NCBI RefSeq assembly: GCF_007341385.1
Contig: NZ_VJYD01000004.1
Location: 248,001 to 312,000, forward strand
Source: Flavobacterium daemonense
GTDB taxonomy: Bacteria; Bacteroidota; Bacteroidia; Flavobacteriales; Flavobacteriaceae
Reading direction: 5' to 3'
DNA length: 64,000 nt
Position numbers and translations under genes: made by a program. A model generated the notes under the pieces. That model saw nothing but the letters and a program-made list of their open reading frames with translations. It did not search any database and was not told where the DNA came from. Every line of letters starts with the position of its first letter. Positions within the stretch are counted from its first letter, which is position 1. Shown here piece by piece: positions 55,383-63,900 of this stretch.

Positions 55383-55784
55383 ATGAAAAATTTAAAATTA
55401 AGTTTAGTGTGTGCAGTGCTTTTCACAGGAATGAGCGCTTTTGCAATTGACGGGAACGACAATTTGAATGTTCACGTGTTGAAAACAAATGGTAAACTGA
55501 TCACGTTTGCACTTAATCAAGTTAAAAAAGCAAACGTAGCAATTTATGACAAAGATGGAACGCTTCTTTATTCAGAAAGTGCTTCTGGTAAAGATGGAAT
55601 TTTGAGAACCTTCGACTTGACAGAATTCCCAGAAGGAACTTATTATTTAGAAGTAGAAGATAATGTGAAAAAAGTAAAACATGAAATTACGATTACTGAC
55701 GAAAAAACAGTTTTGTCATCAAAAGCAATTTCATCAGTTTACAAATCAGGATTTTCTAAAAATACAAGTGTCGCAGCACGTTAA
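55383..55784 (+). CDS. Small secreted beta-sandwich protein, tandem paralogue 2
   Basis: The 133-residue secreted protein (signal ends near AFAID) shares its mature domain with the genes before and after (DNLNVHVLKTNGKLITFALN, LRTFDLTEFPEGTYYLEVED, KNTSVAAR). Differences lie mainly in surface-type residues (Lys/Asp/Thr), as expected for duplicates under constraint. The gene carries its own promoter and terminator, so each copy is an independent unit rather than part of one operon. Confidence 0.85.
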   Translation: MKNLKLSLVCAVLFTGMSAFAIDGNDNLNVHVLKTNGKLITFALNQVKKANVAIYDKDGTLLYSESASGKDGILRTFDLTEFPEGTYYLEVEDNVKKVKHEITITDEKTVLSSKAISSVYKSGFSKNTSVAAR

Positions 55785-55830
55785 TGAAGATGTTTGTATT
55801 GAAAAACAAAATTAGATTTTATATTCTTTA

Positions 55831-55870
55831 AGACAGCTTTCTTTTATCAAAGGAAGCTGTTTTTTTTTTT
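55831..55870 (+). terminator. Terminator of tandem paralogue 2
   Basis: A short stem ACAGCTT with AAGCTGT is followed by more than ten T's. It differs in loop from the terminators of paralogues 1 and 3. Confidence 0.85.
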
Positions 55871-55940
55871 GCGACTTTCAAACATCTTAATTTAAAAACT
55901 AGGATTTAGAATCAAAAATCCCCTTATTCTGAGACAGTTA

Positions 55941-56050
55941 AAAACATTGAAGAATAACATGCAATTTAACAAAAACACAAATTATAATTCAAACTTTAAC
56001 CTATATCGGTTTCGTAAATGAGAATATAGCATAGAAATCTGCAAATAGAG
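55941..56050 (+). promoter_or_regulatory. Conserved upstream element, copy 3
   Basis: This is the same element as at 54346 and 55200; the 55785-56123 gap is otherwise only the preceding terminator and this promoter region. Confidence 0.9.
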
Positions 56051-56084
56051 TTGTGTTCAAATACCTATTTGAGGAGTAATTTAG
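56051..56084 (+). promoter_or_regulatory. Promoter of tandem paralogue 3
   Basis: TTG (56051-56053), 23 nt, TAATTTAG (56077-56084), then CATCAGA. Confidence 0.75.
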
Positions 56085-56123
56085 CATCAGATAATTAGAA
56101 CTATTAATTTAATAACTAAGATT

Positions 56124-56531
56124 ATGAAAAAGATTTTAAAATTAAGTTTAGTATGTGTACTACTTTTCGCAGGAAGCAATGCTTTTGCAATTGACGGGAA
56201 TGACAATTTGAATGTTCACGTTTTGAAAGGAAATGGAAAACTAATTACGTTCGCTCTTAATCAGGTTAAGAAAGCCAATTTGGCGATTTATGACAAAAAC
56301 GGAGAATTGATCTATTCTGAAACTGCTTCTGGCAAAGACGGAATCTTGAGAACTTTTAGCTTAGAAGAGTTTCCAGCAGGAACTTACTATTTAGAAGTTG
56401 AGGACAGTACAAAAAAAGTAAGACACGAAATTACGATTACTGATAATGCATCGGTTTTATCAACAAAAGCAATTTCGTCAATTTATAAAGCAGGTAACGC
56501 TGCTCAAAATACTAGCGTAGCAGTGCGCTAA
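56124..56531 (+). CDS. Small secreted beta-sandwich protein, tandem paralogue 3
   Basis: The 135-residue secreted protein (signal ends near AFAID) is closest to paralogue 2 at the mature N-terminus (GNDNLNVHVLKGNGKLITF) and to paralogue 1 in the middle and end (LRTFSLEEFPAGTYYLEVED, QNTSVAVR). This mosaic similarity suggests gene conversion between copies. No cysteine or catalytic motif is present in the mature domain. The role is unknown. Confidence 0.85.
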   Translation: MKKILKLSLVCVLLFAGSNAFAIDGNDNLNVHVLKGNGKLITFALNQVKKANLAIYDKNGELIYSETASGKDGILRTFSLEEFPAGTYYLEVEDSTKKVRHEITITDNASVLSTKAISSIYKAGNAAQNTSVAVR

Positions 56532-56593
56532 AAAAGTTATACTTCTCATAATAGTATAAGGTTAGATAGTTAGTAAAAACGTGATTGTTTTAC

Positions 56594-56628
56594 AAACAGC
56601 TCTTTGTGGTTATTGAGCTGTTTTTTTT
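56594..56628 (+). terminator. Terminator of tandem paralogue 3
   Basis: AAACAGCTC with GAGCTGTTT plus T-run, same loop sequence as after paralogue 1. Confidence 0.9.
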
Positions 56629-56827
56629 ATGTCTTTTTTTTTCCTGAATTTTGTGTTCTTTTATTTTTTCACAAAACAATTCTTAATAATTTTAAAAGTC
56701 TGATTTCTACACTTTTAAAAAATTTCATCAAAATAAATCCAAAAGTACCGTTTTTTCGTAAATACTGTAAGAAAAATACAGAAACATCTTTAATTCAGCA
56801 ACTTAACCGTTTGAAAACGGCTATTTT

Positions 56828-56859
56828 TTGCACAAAATTAAATTTCTTTTGTAGTTTTG
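56828..56859 (+). promoter_or_regulatory. Promoter of the diverged fourth paralogue
   Basis: TTG (56828-56830), 21 nt, TAGTTTTG (56852-56859), a full match to the Bacteroidota -33/-7 pattern. The conserved element of copies 1-3 is absent; the rest of the 56532-56906 gap is AT-rich with only the preceding terminator. Confidence 0.7.
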
Positions 56860-56906
56860 CTGTTCCACTATTTAGTATAAACCTTTAAAAAACGATTAAA
56901 AAAAAC

Positions 56907-57293
56907 ATGACAAAATTTACCAAAATGGGCTTAGCTGCAGCCTTTTTATTTACAACAATTTTTACACAAGCATTTAATGGAAAAGGAGACTATATTTTGA
57001 ATATAGTTACAGGAAACGGAAAAGTAGTAAGCTTTACTTTAGACACTGTTGAAAACAGCTCTTTCTCTATTTATGATGAAAACCACAATTTAGTTTATGC
57101 TGGAGAATCTGCAGCAAATAAACTAGAAATTTCAAAAACCATAAGCTTAGAAGGTCATCCAGCCGGAACTTATGTTTTAGAAGTTACCGAAAACGGTAAA
57201 ATTGCGAAACACGAGATTAAAGTTGCAGCTAAAAAAGTGAAAGCTGTCAAGTTAGACGAATCAGTGAACCAAAGCCCGTCTTTCCGTCGCTAA
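56907..57293 (+). CDS. Small secreted protein, diverged fourth paralogue
   Basis: The 128-residue secreted protein (signal ends near TQAFN) has the same order of strands as the three tandem genes: NIVTGNGKVVSFTLD, SFSIYDENHNLVYAGES, ISLEGHPAGTYVLEVTEN, KHEIKV. It shares well under half its residues with them. The tail is basic (KKVKAVKLDE, SFRR). It has a different, standard promoter, so it is probably expressed under other conditions. Function unknown. Confidence 0.8.
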   Translation: MTKFTKMGLAAAFLFTTIFTQAFNGKGDYILNIVTGNGKVVSFTLDTVENSSFSIYDENHNLVYAGESAANKLEISKTISLEGHPAGTYVLEVTENGKIAKHEIKVAAKKVKAVKLDESVNQSPSFRR

Positions 57294-57318
57294 CCCTTTT
57301 TGTCCCCAACAAAAACTA

Positions 57319-57348
57319 AGCAGCTCGTTCCAGGGGCTGCTTTTTTTT
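57319..57348 (+). terminator. Terminator after the fourth paralogue
   Basis: Stem AGCAGCTC with GGGCTGCT (one G-U pair) is followed by eight T's. Confidence 0.9.
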
Positions 57349-57793
57349 ATGTTTCGTTTTTCCGAATTTGGTTGCCTATTTTTACCAGATTCCAAAAATA
57401 ATCAACATTTGGAGGCATTATAATTTTTTGAGTTTCTTTATAAAAAGATGAATTTGCGAAAGCATATGTGTAATCTAAAAAATCGAATAATCTGAAACTT
57501 TGCCTAAACTCTGATCTTACTTCATTGCTGTCTGCGTAACAAACATTTCCTGTTTCTTCTTCTAAAAACAACAAACCGCAATGATTTGAAAATTGCTTTA
57601 TAATTTGTGAATTTATCTCAATTCTACCAGAAACTGATTTCTTAAGAAAAGAATCAAGCATAAAATAGTTTTCAGTACTATCTGAAGATATTTTTAAAAC
57701 AAAATTTTCCAATTCAGCATTTTTAAAAAAAGCATTTCCATTTTTCTTTTTCTGAAAAAGATCTAGTTTAGCCAAATATTCTTGTATTGTCAT
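57347..57793 (-). CDS. Conserved hypothetical protein
   Basis: The 148-residue cytoplasmic protein is mixed alpha/beta, with TIQEYLAKLDLFQKKKNG at the start, CGLLFLEEETGNVCYADSN in the middle and VDYFWNLVKIGNQIRKNE at the end. I cannot assign a family. The general look (short, solitary, acidic patches) is like immunity or SUKH-type proteins, but no motif proves it. It converges on the fourth paralogue. Confidence 0.72.
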   Translation of the reverse strand: MTIQEYLAKLDLFQKKKNGNAFFKNAELENFVLKISSDSTENYFMLDSFLKKSVSGRIEINSQIIKQFSNHCGLLFLEEETGNVCYADSNEVRSEFRQSFRLFDFLDYTYAFANSSFYKETQKIIMPPNVDYFWNLVKIGNQIRKNET

Positions 57794-57979
57794 GATAATG
57801 ATTACTTTATAATTATAAAGTTAAATTATAATTATCGAATACATCGAAAATAGTTTTTAGGAAACCTTTTTTATTCTCGTACATACTAAAATCAAAAAAT
57901 AGCAGTTATAGTCAGTATATAAAAATCGATAAAACGAAAAAAATAATCGTTCAATTACACGTTATGTTATTGATTTAGA

Positions 57980-57987
57980 TATATTTG
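57980..57987 (+). promoter_or_regulatory. -7 box of the TPR gene at 58066
   Basis: TATATTTG matches TAnnTTTG, 78 nt before the ATG. Confidence 0.5.
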
Positions 57988-58065
57988 CAAAACAAAATTA
58001 ACAGTTCAGAATAAAATTATTAGAGAAAAAGTGACTATCAAAACCAATCTTATAAACTAATACTT

Positions 58066-58452
58066 ATGCAAAAGAAACTTATTGTTTTAGTATTATTGAT
58101 TGTTTTTTCATTTGGTGCTGCTGCTCAAAATGAAAATGTTTATATTACTGATAAAATAAGCGATAAATATGCTTACGTTGATGTGATAAAAACCTACGAA
58201 AAAATTGCTGCAAAAGGCTACAAATCTGTAGACTTGTTTCAAAAACTGGGAGATTCCTCTTATCGACATGACAAACTAGACCAAGCCGCCGATTGGTACG
58301 ATCAACTTTTTGCCATGACCTCCGACTTAGACCCCGTTTATTATTATCGCTATGCCGAATCGCTGCGCTTCATTTGCCAAAATGAAAAAGCAGATGCAAT
58401 TATTGAGAAATTGAATAGGAAATCTAAAACGATCGTTAAGAAAAAAGTTTAA
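58066..58452 (+). CDS. Orphan secreted TPR protein resembling the N-terminus of OmpA-type envelope proteins
   Basis: The 128-residue protein has a signal peptide ending at AAAQN. DKYAYVDVIKTYEKIAAKGY, DLFQKLGDSSYRHDKLDQAA and DPVYYYRYAESLRFICQNEK are the TPR units found at the N-terminus of long flavobacterial OmpA-family proteins (TPR, then propeller, then OmpA), which are linked to T9SS and gliding genes. Here the propeller and OmpA parts are missing and the frame ends cleanly before a perfect terminator, so it is a stand-alone version or a remnant. Confidence 0.82.
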   Translation: MQKKLIVLVLLIVFSFGAAAQNENVYITDKISDKYAYVDVIKTYEKIAAKGYKSVDLFQKLGDSSYRHDKLDQAADWYDQLFAMTSDLDPVYYYRYAESLRFICQNEKADAIIEKLNRKSKTIVKKKV

Positions 58453-58475
58453 ATATTTTACAATTTTCAGAAAAC

Positions 58476-58510
58476 TAGAAAAACCTCTCATTCCTGAGAG
58501 GTTTTTCTAA
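58476..58510 (+). terminator. Terminator after the TPR gene
   Basis: A perfect 15-bp stem (58476-58490 with 58495-58509; core AAAACCTCTCA) has loop TTCC. Confidence 0.93.
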
Positions 58511-58549
58511 TTTTAGTTATTCTTTTCTAAAAACTAAACGCAATATTTT

Positions 58550-58647
58550 CATTTCGACCGGAGGGAGAAATCACACTCGAAACTCGACATGGCATATCGC
58601 CAATCTTTGCGGAGTTACTCGTGTGATTTCTCCCTCCGGTCGAAATG
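58550..58647. repeat. CATTTCGACCGGAGGGAG inverted repeat
   Basis: Perfect 27-bp arms (58550-58576 and 58621-58647). The loop contains AACTCGACATGGCAT, also present in the repeat at 59911. Confidence 0.92.
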
Positions 58648-58676
58648 ACAAACTTTATGGAATTTTTAAAGTAAAC

Positions 58677-59879
58677 TCATTTTTTTTCAGTAACAATTTT
58701 ATACAATTCCTGACAATAAGCAAACTTGTCATTTTGATGATCCCTTTTATACTCCTGACCCATTTCATAAACCATAATCTGAAGCCAATTTAATATTCTG
58801 AAAGCCATATTCTGGTTTAAAGGATTTTTGTCATCAAACTTCATTGCATTCAAACTCTTAATTTCCGTTTTCCAAAACTTAAAATCGGCATCACCTTTAG
58901 CGGACTTTAATTCTTCATTAAAACGAACCGAAAGCTTATCTATAATTTTATTTTCCGAAGCCTTTATTTCTTCCATTTTTGTTGTCTCCTCTTTATAGAC
59001 TTTAGATTTTTTAATTTCGGCAATTTGGGCTCTCAGAAAATTATCTTCGTTGGTATTAAAAAAAGTAATTCCTTTTTCATAAGCATTTACAGAAGGCATC
59101 ATTTTGTTATTTGCTTTTAAACTATCAGCGATTCGCAAATTCTTATCATAAATTCTTTTAATAATAGAATCGTTCTTTGGTTTTATATTTTTTCTGTACG
59201 CCTGAATTTCCAGCCAATCAAATGCACGAAGCATTTCAGATTGTTTAGGCCAAACATGATCTTCATGCGCAATAAAAAGTGTATTTATAATTTTTGCTTT
59301 ATCCAGCCAATTTTTATTTTCAATCATTTCCCGATAATTCATATCCCGATCCCCAACCATTCCAACGTAGGAAAAATTATTAGACGGCGGAATAAACTTA
59401 TCCATTCCATTAAAAGAAGCGCCACAAGCAATAACACCTTGAAAAGAACCGGTTGAGATTCCGAAAAAACTCGCTAATCGTGCGCCACCCGAAAAACCTG
59501 CTACGTAAAGTTGGGAAGTATCAACAGCGTAAGTTTGCAACACATCATCAAATAATCTGCTAGCAATTGCAACATTCTTTTCGACTGATCCATTTTTTGA
59601 AGTATTGGAACAAACCAAAATATACTGATACGTTTCTGCCGCCAAAATAAAGGGCTCAATTCCTTTTTTGCCCCTCGCAGCCGGATCAAAAATAAAAACC
59701 AACGGCAATGGCGTTTTAGCATCATATTTTTTAGGAAAATATATGGCATACGATTCTGTTGGAACTGTTGCAATTTTCACTGAATCGATAATAACTCCTG
59801 TTTTTAATGATTGCTTGTTTTGGGTATAACCAAAAATCGTAATAAAAAGAAACAGAATATAATAGAGTGTGTTTTTCAT
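58677..59879 (-). CDS. Secreted alpha/beta hydrolase family protein
   Basis: The start is at 59879 (MKNTLYYILFLFITIF); the longer frame runs through a repeat and is rejected. The 400-residue protein has a signal ending at YTQNK and an alpha/beta hydrolase core with LVFIFDPAARGKKGIE, the nucleophile in VAGFSGGARLASF, and a late His in AHEDHVWPKQSE. The C-terminal 180 residues are helical, with TPR-like spacing. It might be a peptidase or esterase; substrate unknown. It is flanked by long hairpin repeats on both sides. Confidence 0.82.
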   Translation of the reverse strand: MKNTLYYILFLFITIFGYTQNKQSLKTGVIIDSVKIATVPTESYAIYFPKKYDAKTPLPLVFIFDPAARGKKGIEPFILAAETYQYILVCSNTSKNGSVEKNVAIASRLFDDVLQTYAVDTSQLYVAGFSGGARLASFFGISTGSFQGVIACGASFNGMDKFIPPSNNFSYVGMVGDRDMNYREMIENKNWLDKAKIINTLFIAHEDHVWPKQSEMLRAFDWLEIQAYRKNIKPKNDSIIKRIYDKNLRIADSLKANNKMMPSVNAYEKGITFFNTNEDNFLRAQIAEIKKSKVYKEETTKMEEIKASENKIIDKLSVRFNEELKSAKGDADFKFWKTEIKSLNAMKFDDKNPLNQNMAFRILNWLQIMVYEMGQEYKRDHQNDKFAYCQELYKIVTEKK

Positions 59880-59910
59880 GACACTAAAATTAAGAAAATT
59901 ACGCATAATC

Positions 59911-60016
59911 TTGTCATTTCGACCGAAGGGAGAAATCACAATAGAAACTCGACATGGCATGTCGCCAATCTTAGTGGAATTACTTGTGTGATTTCTCCCT
60001 TCGGTCGAAATGACAA
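59911..60016. repeat. TTGTCATTTCGACCGAAGGG inverted repeat
   Basis: Perfect 30-bp arms (59911-59940 and 59987-60016). The middle shares AACTCGACATGGCAT and TCGCCAATCTT with the repeat at 58550, but the arms differ at matched positions. Confidence 0.92.
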
Positions 60017-60040
60017 ACTTTATGGAGCTTTGTCGTTTTG

Positions 60041-60110
60041 CTGGCGGAGCGTCTCGCTCGTGCATTACTTTGTGTTCACGAGTGAGACACTCGCGCTAGC
60101 GAGGGAGCAG
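60041..60110. repeat. GAGCGTCTCGCTCGTG-type inverted repeat
   Basis: Arms at 60047-60062 and 60077-60092 pair with two G-T type differences. It is a separate repeat family inserted between two GTCATTTCGA-type repeats. Confidence 0.75.
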
Positions 60111-60128
60111 AAAAATCGACCTCAATAT

Positions 60129-60218
60129 TGTCATTTCGACGGAGGAGAAATCTCCACAAGTAACTCCGCAACAGTGCGTGCTCAGCATACGAAGATTTCT
60201 CCTCCGTCGAAAAGACAA
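60129..60218. repeat. TTGTCATTTCGACGGAGGAG inverted repeat
   Basis: Arms of about 25 bp (60129-60153 and 60193-60218) pair with one mismatch and one offset. Same family as 50218, 58550 and 59911 but with different arm sequence. Confidence 0.88.
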
Positions 60219-60265
60219 ACTATATGGAATGCTATTGTTTCAAGACTTACAAGTAATATTTTTCT

Positions 60266-60864
60266 TTAAAAATTAAAATCAATCTTTTCCTGATGCGGAA
60301 AACTGCCATCATTCCATTCTAAGGTTATAAATTTAGAAGTATGTTCTTTCATATCTTCAAAACTATCAAGTAATATTGCTGAACCTCCATTACTTACGGC
60401 TTCTTCTACTAATTTAAATATTAACACAGCCCCATTAGAATCCAAACCTGCTACGTCAAACACTATATTGTTTGTTTTTGAAAACGTTTCATATAGACTT
60501 AATAACTTTCGTTGAGTCCCTTCTAATTTATTGATTTTAGTTTTTCTTTGTCTTCAAACAATTTTACAAGAAAAGGATTCGTAAGCTCTTTATCTTTTCT
60601 AAGATATCTACTAACTGTTGAAGGAAAAAAAATATCCCTAAATTTCGACTCTTTAAAAAAATTAACAAAAGACATTTTTCTATTTACAATAACATTTTCA
60701 TTTTTTATAGCCCCGCAAAAGATATCTTTTAGATACATTTCGGTATCATAAAAATGTTTTCCATTATATAAATACAAAACAATTATTTCGCCTTCATGTA
60801 AAACAAAAGGCGGTATATAAAAAGTATCTGTTTTGATGCCCTTATTTTCTATTACTATTTTCAT
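60266..60864 (-). pseudogene. Frameshifted ABC-ATPase-like gene
   Basis: Two frames belong together. The first (from MKIVIENKGIKTDTF at 60864 to LFEDKEKLKSIN) stops at 60523. One base away, the second continues as KLEGTQRKLLSLYETFS, then NIVFDVAGLDSNGAVLIF and GGSAILLDSFEDM to 60266. Together these give about 200 residues with an ABC-like order: a signature-like LEGTQRKLL, a Walker B-like IVFDVAGLD and an ILLDS strand. There is no Walker A Gly-Lys motif (GEIIVLYLYNGKHF). Adding one A to the A5 run at 60541-60545 (minus strand) restores the frame, so it is a decayed gene or a homopolymer sequencing error. Confidence 0.72.
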
Positions 60865-60931
60865 AAAAATGAGTTTCCATTTTAGAAATTTCTTTTCTAT
60901 ATCAAACACTAAAAATAATCACTTTATTTAA

Positions 60932-60968
60932 TAAAAAAGCGCATTTAGTAAAAAACCAAATGCGCTTT
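60932..60968 (-). terminator. Terminator after icmF
   Basis: An 11-bp perfect stem (60936-60946 with 60958-60968; AAAGCGCATTT) has T-run on the minus strand. Confidence 0.92.
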
Positions 60969-60991
60969 CATATTATAAAAAATTGAAATTT

Positions 60992-63900
60992 CTACATATT
61001 CCTTCTATACTGCCCACCAACTTCAAACAAAGCCGAAGTAATCTGACCTAAAGAACAAACTTTTATAGCTTCCATTAAATGGTCGAATAAGTTTTCGTTT
61101 TTAATAGCGGCTTGTTGTAATGTATTTAAATGCTCGTTTACTTTTTCTTCGTGGAATTTATGCAAGTTATCCAGCATTGTGATTTGATATTGTTTTTCTT
61201 CTTCGGTTGCGCGAATAACTTCTGCCGGAATTACCGTTGGTGAACCTTTTGAACTCAAGAACGTATTTACACCCACAATTGGGAAATCGCCATTGTGTTT
61301 TAAAGTTTCATAATACAAACTTTCTTCCTGAATTTTAGATCTTTGGTACATGGTTTCCATTGCACCAAGAACGCCGCCTCTTTCTGTAATTCTGTCAAAT
61401 TCTTGAAGAACCGCAGCTTCAACTAAATCGGTTAATTCTTCGATGATGAAAGAACCTTGAATTGGGTTTTCGTTTTTGGCTAAACCTAATTCTTTATTAA
61501 TAATCAACTGAATTGCCATTGCACGACGTACAGATTCCTCTGTTGGCGTTGTAATCGCTTCGTCGTAAGCGTTTGTGTGAAGCGAATTACAGTTGTCATA
61601 AATCGCGTATAAAGCCTGCAAAGTCGTTCTAATATCGTTAAAATCAATTTCCTGCGCATGTAGTGAACGCCCAGATGTCTGAATATGATATTTAAGCATT
61701 TGTGCTCTTTCGTTGGCTCCGTATTTGTTTTTCATGGCTTTTGCCCAAATTTTACGCGCCACACGACCAATTACTGAATATTCTGGATCTACTCCATTTG
61801 AGAAGAAGAACGATAAATTCGGACCAAAATCATTGATGTTCATTCCTCGGCTCAAATAATATTCCACGTAAGTGAAACCATTTGAAAGCGTAAATGCCAA
61901 TTGCGTAATTGGGTTTGCTCCTGCCTCTGCAATATGGTATCCAGAAATTGAAACCGAATAGAAATTACGAACGTTTTTAGTAATAAAATATTCCTGAACG
62001 TCGCCCATTAAACGCAAAGCAAATTCGGGTGAGAAAATACAAGTATTTTGTGCCTGATCTTCTTTTAAAATATCGGCTTGAACCGTTCCTCTAACTTGCG
62101 ATAATGTTTTGATTTTTATTTCGTTGTAAACATCTAAAGGTAAAACCTCATCTCCGGTAACACCCAAAAGCATTAAACCTAAACCGTTGTTTCCGTCTGG
62201 CAAATCGCCTTGGTATTTCGGTCTTTCGATTCCTTTTTCTTTGTATAATTTGTTGATTTTGGCTTCAACTTCTTTTTCTAAATCATTTGCTTTAATGTAA
62301 ATCTCACATTGCTGATCGATAGCCGCATTCATAAAGAAGCCTAAAAGCATCGGCGCAGGCCCGTTGATTGTCATACTTACCGAAGTCAATGCATGAACCA
62401 AATCGAAACCTGAATATAGTTTTTTGGCATCGTCCAAACAGCAGATTGAAACTCCTGCATTTCCAATTTTTCCGTAAATATCCGGACGTAAATCTGGATC
62501 GTTTCCGTATAAAGTTACGCTATCAAAAGCTGTTGAAAGACGTTTTGCAGGCATTCCGGCGCTTACGTAATGAAAACGTTTATTGGTTCTTTCTGGTCCG
62601 CCTTCGCCCGCAAACATTCTTGACGGATCTTCGCCTTCTCGTTTAAAAGGATATAATCCAGACGCAAAAGGAAACTCTCCTGGAACATTTTCCTGTAAAT
62701 TCCAACGCAAGATATCGCCCCAGCCTTCATATTTAGGTAAAGCAATTTTCGGAATCTGTAAATGTGATAAACTTTCAGAATGCGTTGCAATCTTGATTTC
62801 TTTATCACGAACTTTAAATGAGTAAACTGGATTTTTATATTTAGCTACTTTTTCATCCCAATTCAGAATAATTTCCCAATTGTACGGATCTAAGTCCATT
62901 TTTACTTTATCGAATTGATTTAGTAAAAGATTTAAAAAGATTCGGTTTTCGTCGTGCTCTTGAATTCCACTTGGTAGAACAGTCGAATCATCAATTCCAG
63001 CTTTATTGATTTGTGGCACTTTTCCAGAAACCGATTCTATCGTTTTGAAAATTCCGTATAATTTCTGCGCTACTTTTTGTTGCGAAATCGCTGTTTCATC
63101 ATAACTTCTATTATTCTCTGCAATTTCAGATAAATAACGTGTTCTGTGTGGCGGAATCACGAAGATTTTTTCGCTCATTTCTTTCGTAATGGTGAAAGTT
63201 GATTTCAAATCTGAAGCCGTTTTTTCAACCACTTTATCCATAATCGCTTTGTAAAGCGTATTCATTCCTGGATCGTTGAACTGTGAAGCGATAGTTCCAA
63301 AAACCGGCATTTCATCAGGATTTTTATCCCAAAGATTATGGTTTCTTTGATATTGTTTTTTTACATCGCGCAAAGCGTCTAAAGCGCCGCGTTTATCAAA
63401 TTTGTTCAATGCCACTAAATCGGCAAAATCAAGCATGTCGATTTTTTCCAATTGTGTTGCAGCTCCAAACTCTGGCGTCATTACATATAAGGATACATCT
63501 GAATGATCCATTATTTCAGTATCGGACTGACCAATTCCTGAAGTTTCCAGAATAATCAAATCGTATTTTGCTGCTTTCAAAACCTGAATCGCTTCGGCTA
63601 CATATTTAGACAAAGCCAAATTCGACTGACGTGTCGCCAGCGAACGCATATATACACGAGGATTATTAATCGCATTCATTCGGATTCTGTCTCCTAAAAG
63701 TGCTCCTCCTGTTTTTCTCTTCGAAGGATCGACAGAAATTAATCCGATTGTCTTCTCAGGAAAATCAATTAAAAAGCGGCGAACCAATTCGTCAACCAAA
63801 GAAGATTTTCCCGCACCGCCCGTTCCAGTAATTCCTAAAACCGGAATTTTTGAACTTGCATTGCTATCGTGGATTTTATCAAAAACAGGTTTTGCAATTT

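Noticed and set aside
56604-56888. 94-codon frame in the leader of the fourth paralogue
   Set aside because: It spans a terminator and the promoter at 56828; Phe/Leu-rich AT noise.
59880-60065. 62-residue N-terminal extension of the hydrolase at 58677
   Set aside because: It is encoded by a repeat arm; the internal Met at 59879 starts a proper signal peptide.
59811-60269. A 152-codon frame on the + strand
   Set aside because: It consists mainly of three inverted repeats and overlaps the start of the hydrolase gene; peptide words such as ISTEGRN come from the repeat.
60523-60560. Programmed -1 frameshift in the ABC-like gene
   Set aside because: The site is GAAAAAC, one A short of the A AAA AAC slippery heptamer in the needed phase, and no strong downstream structure was seen; a lost base explains it better.
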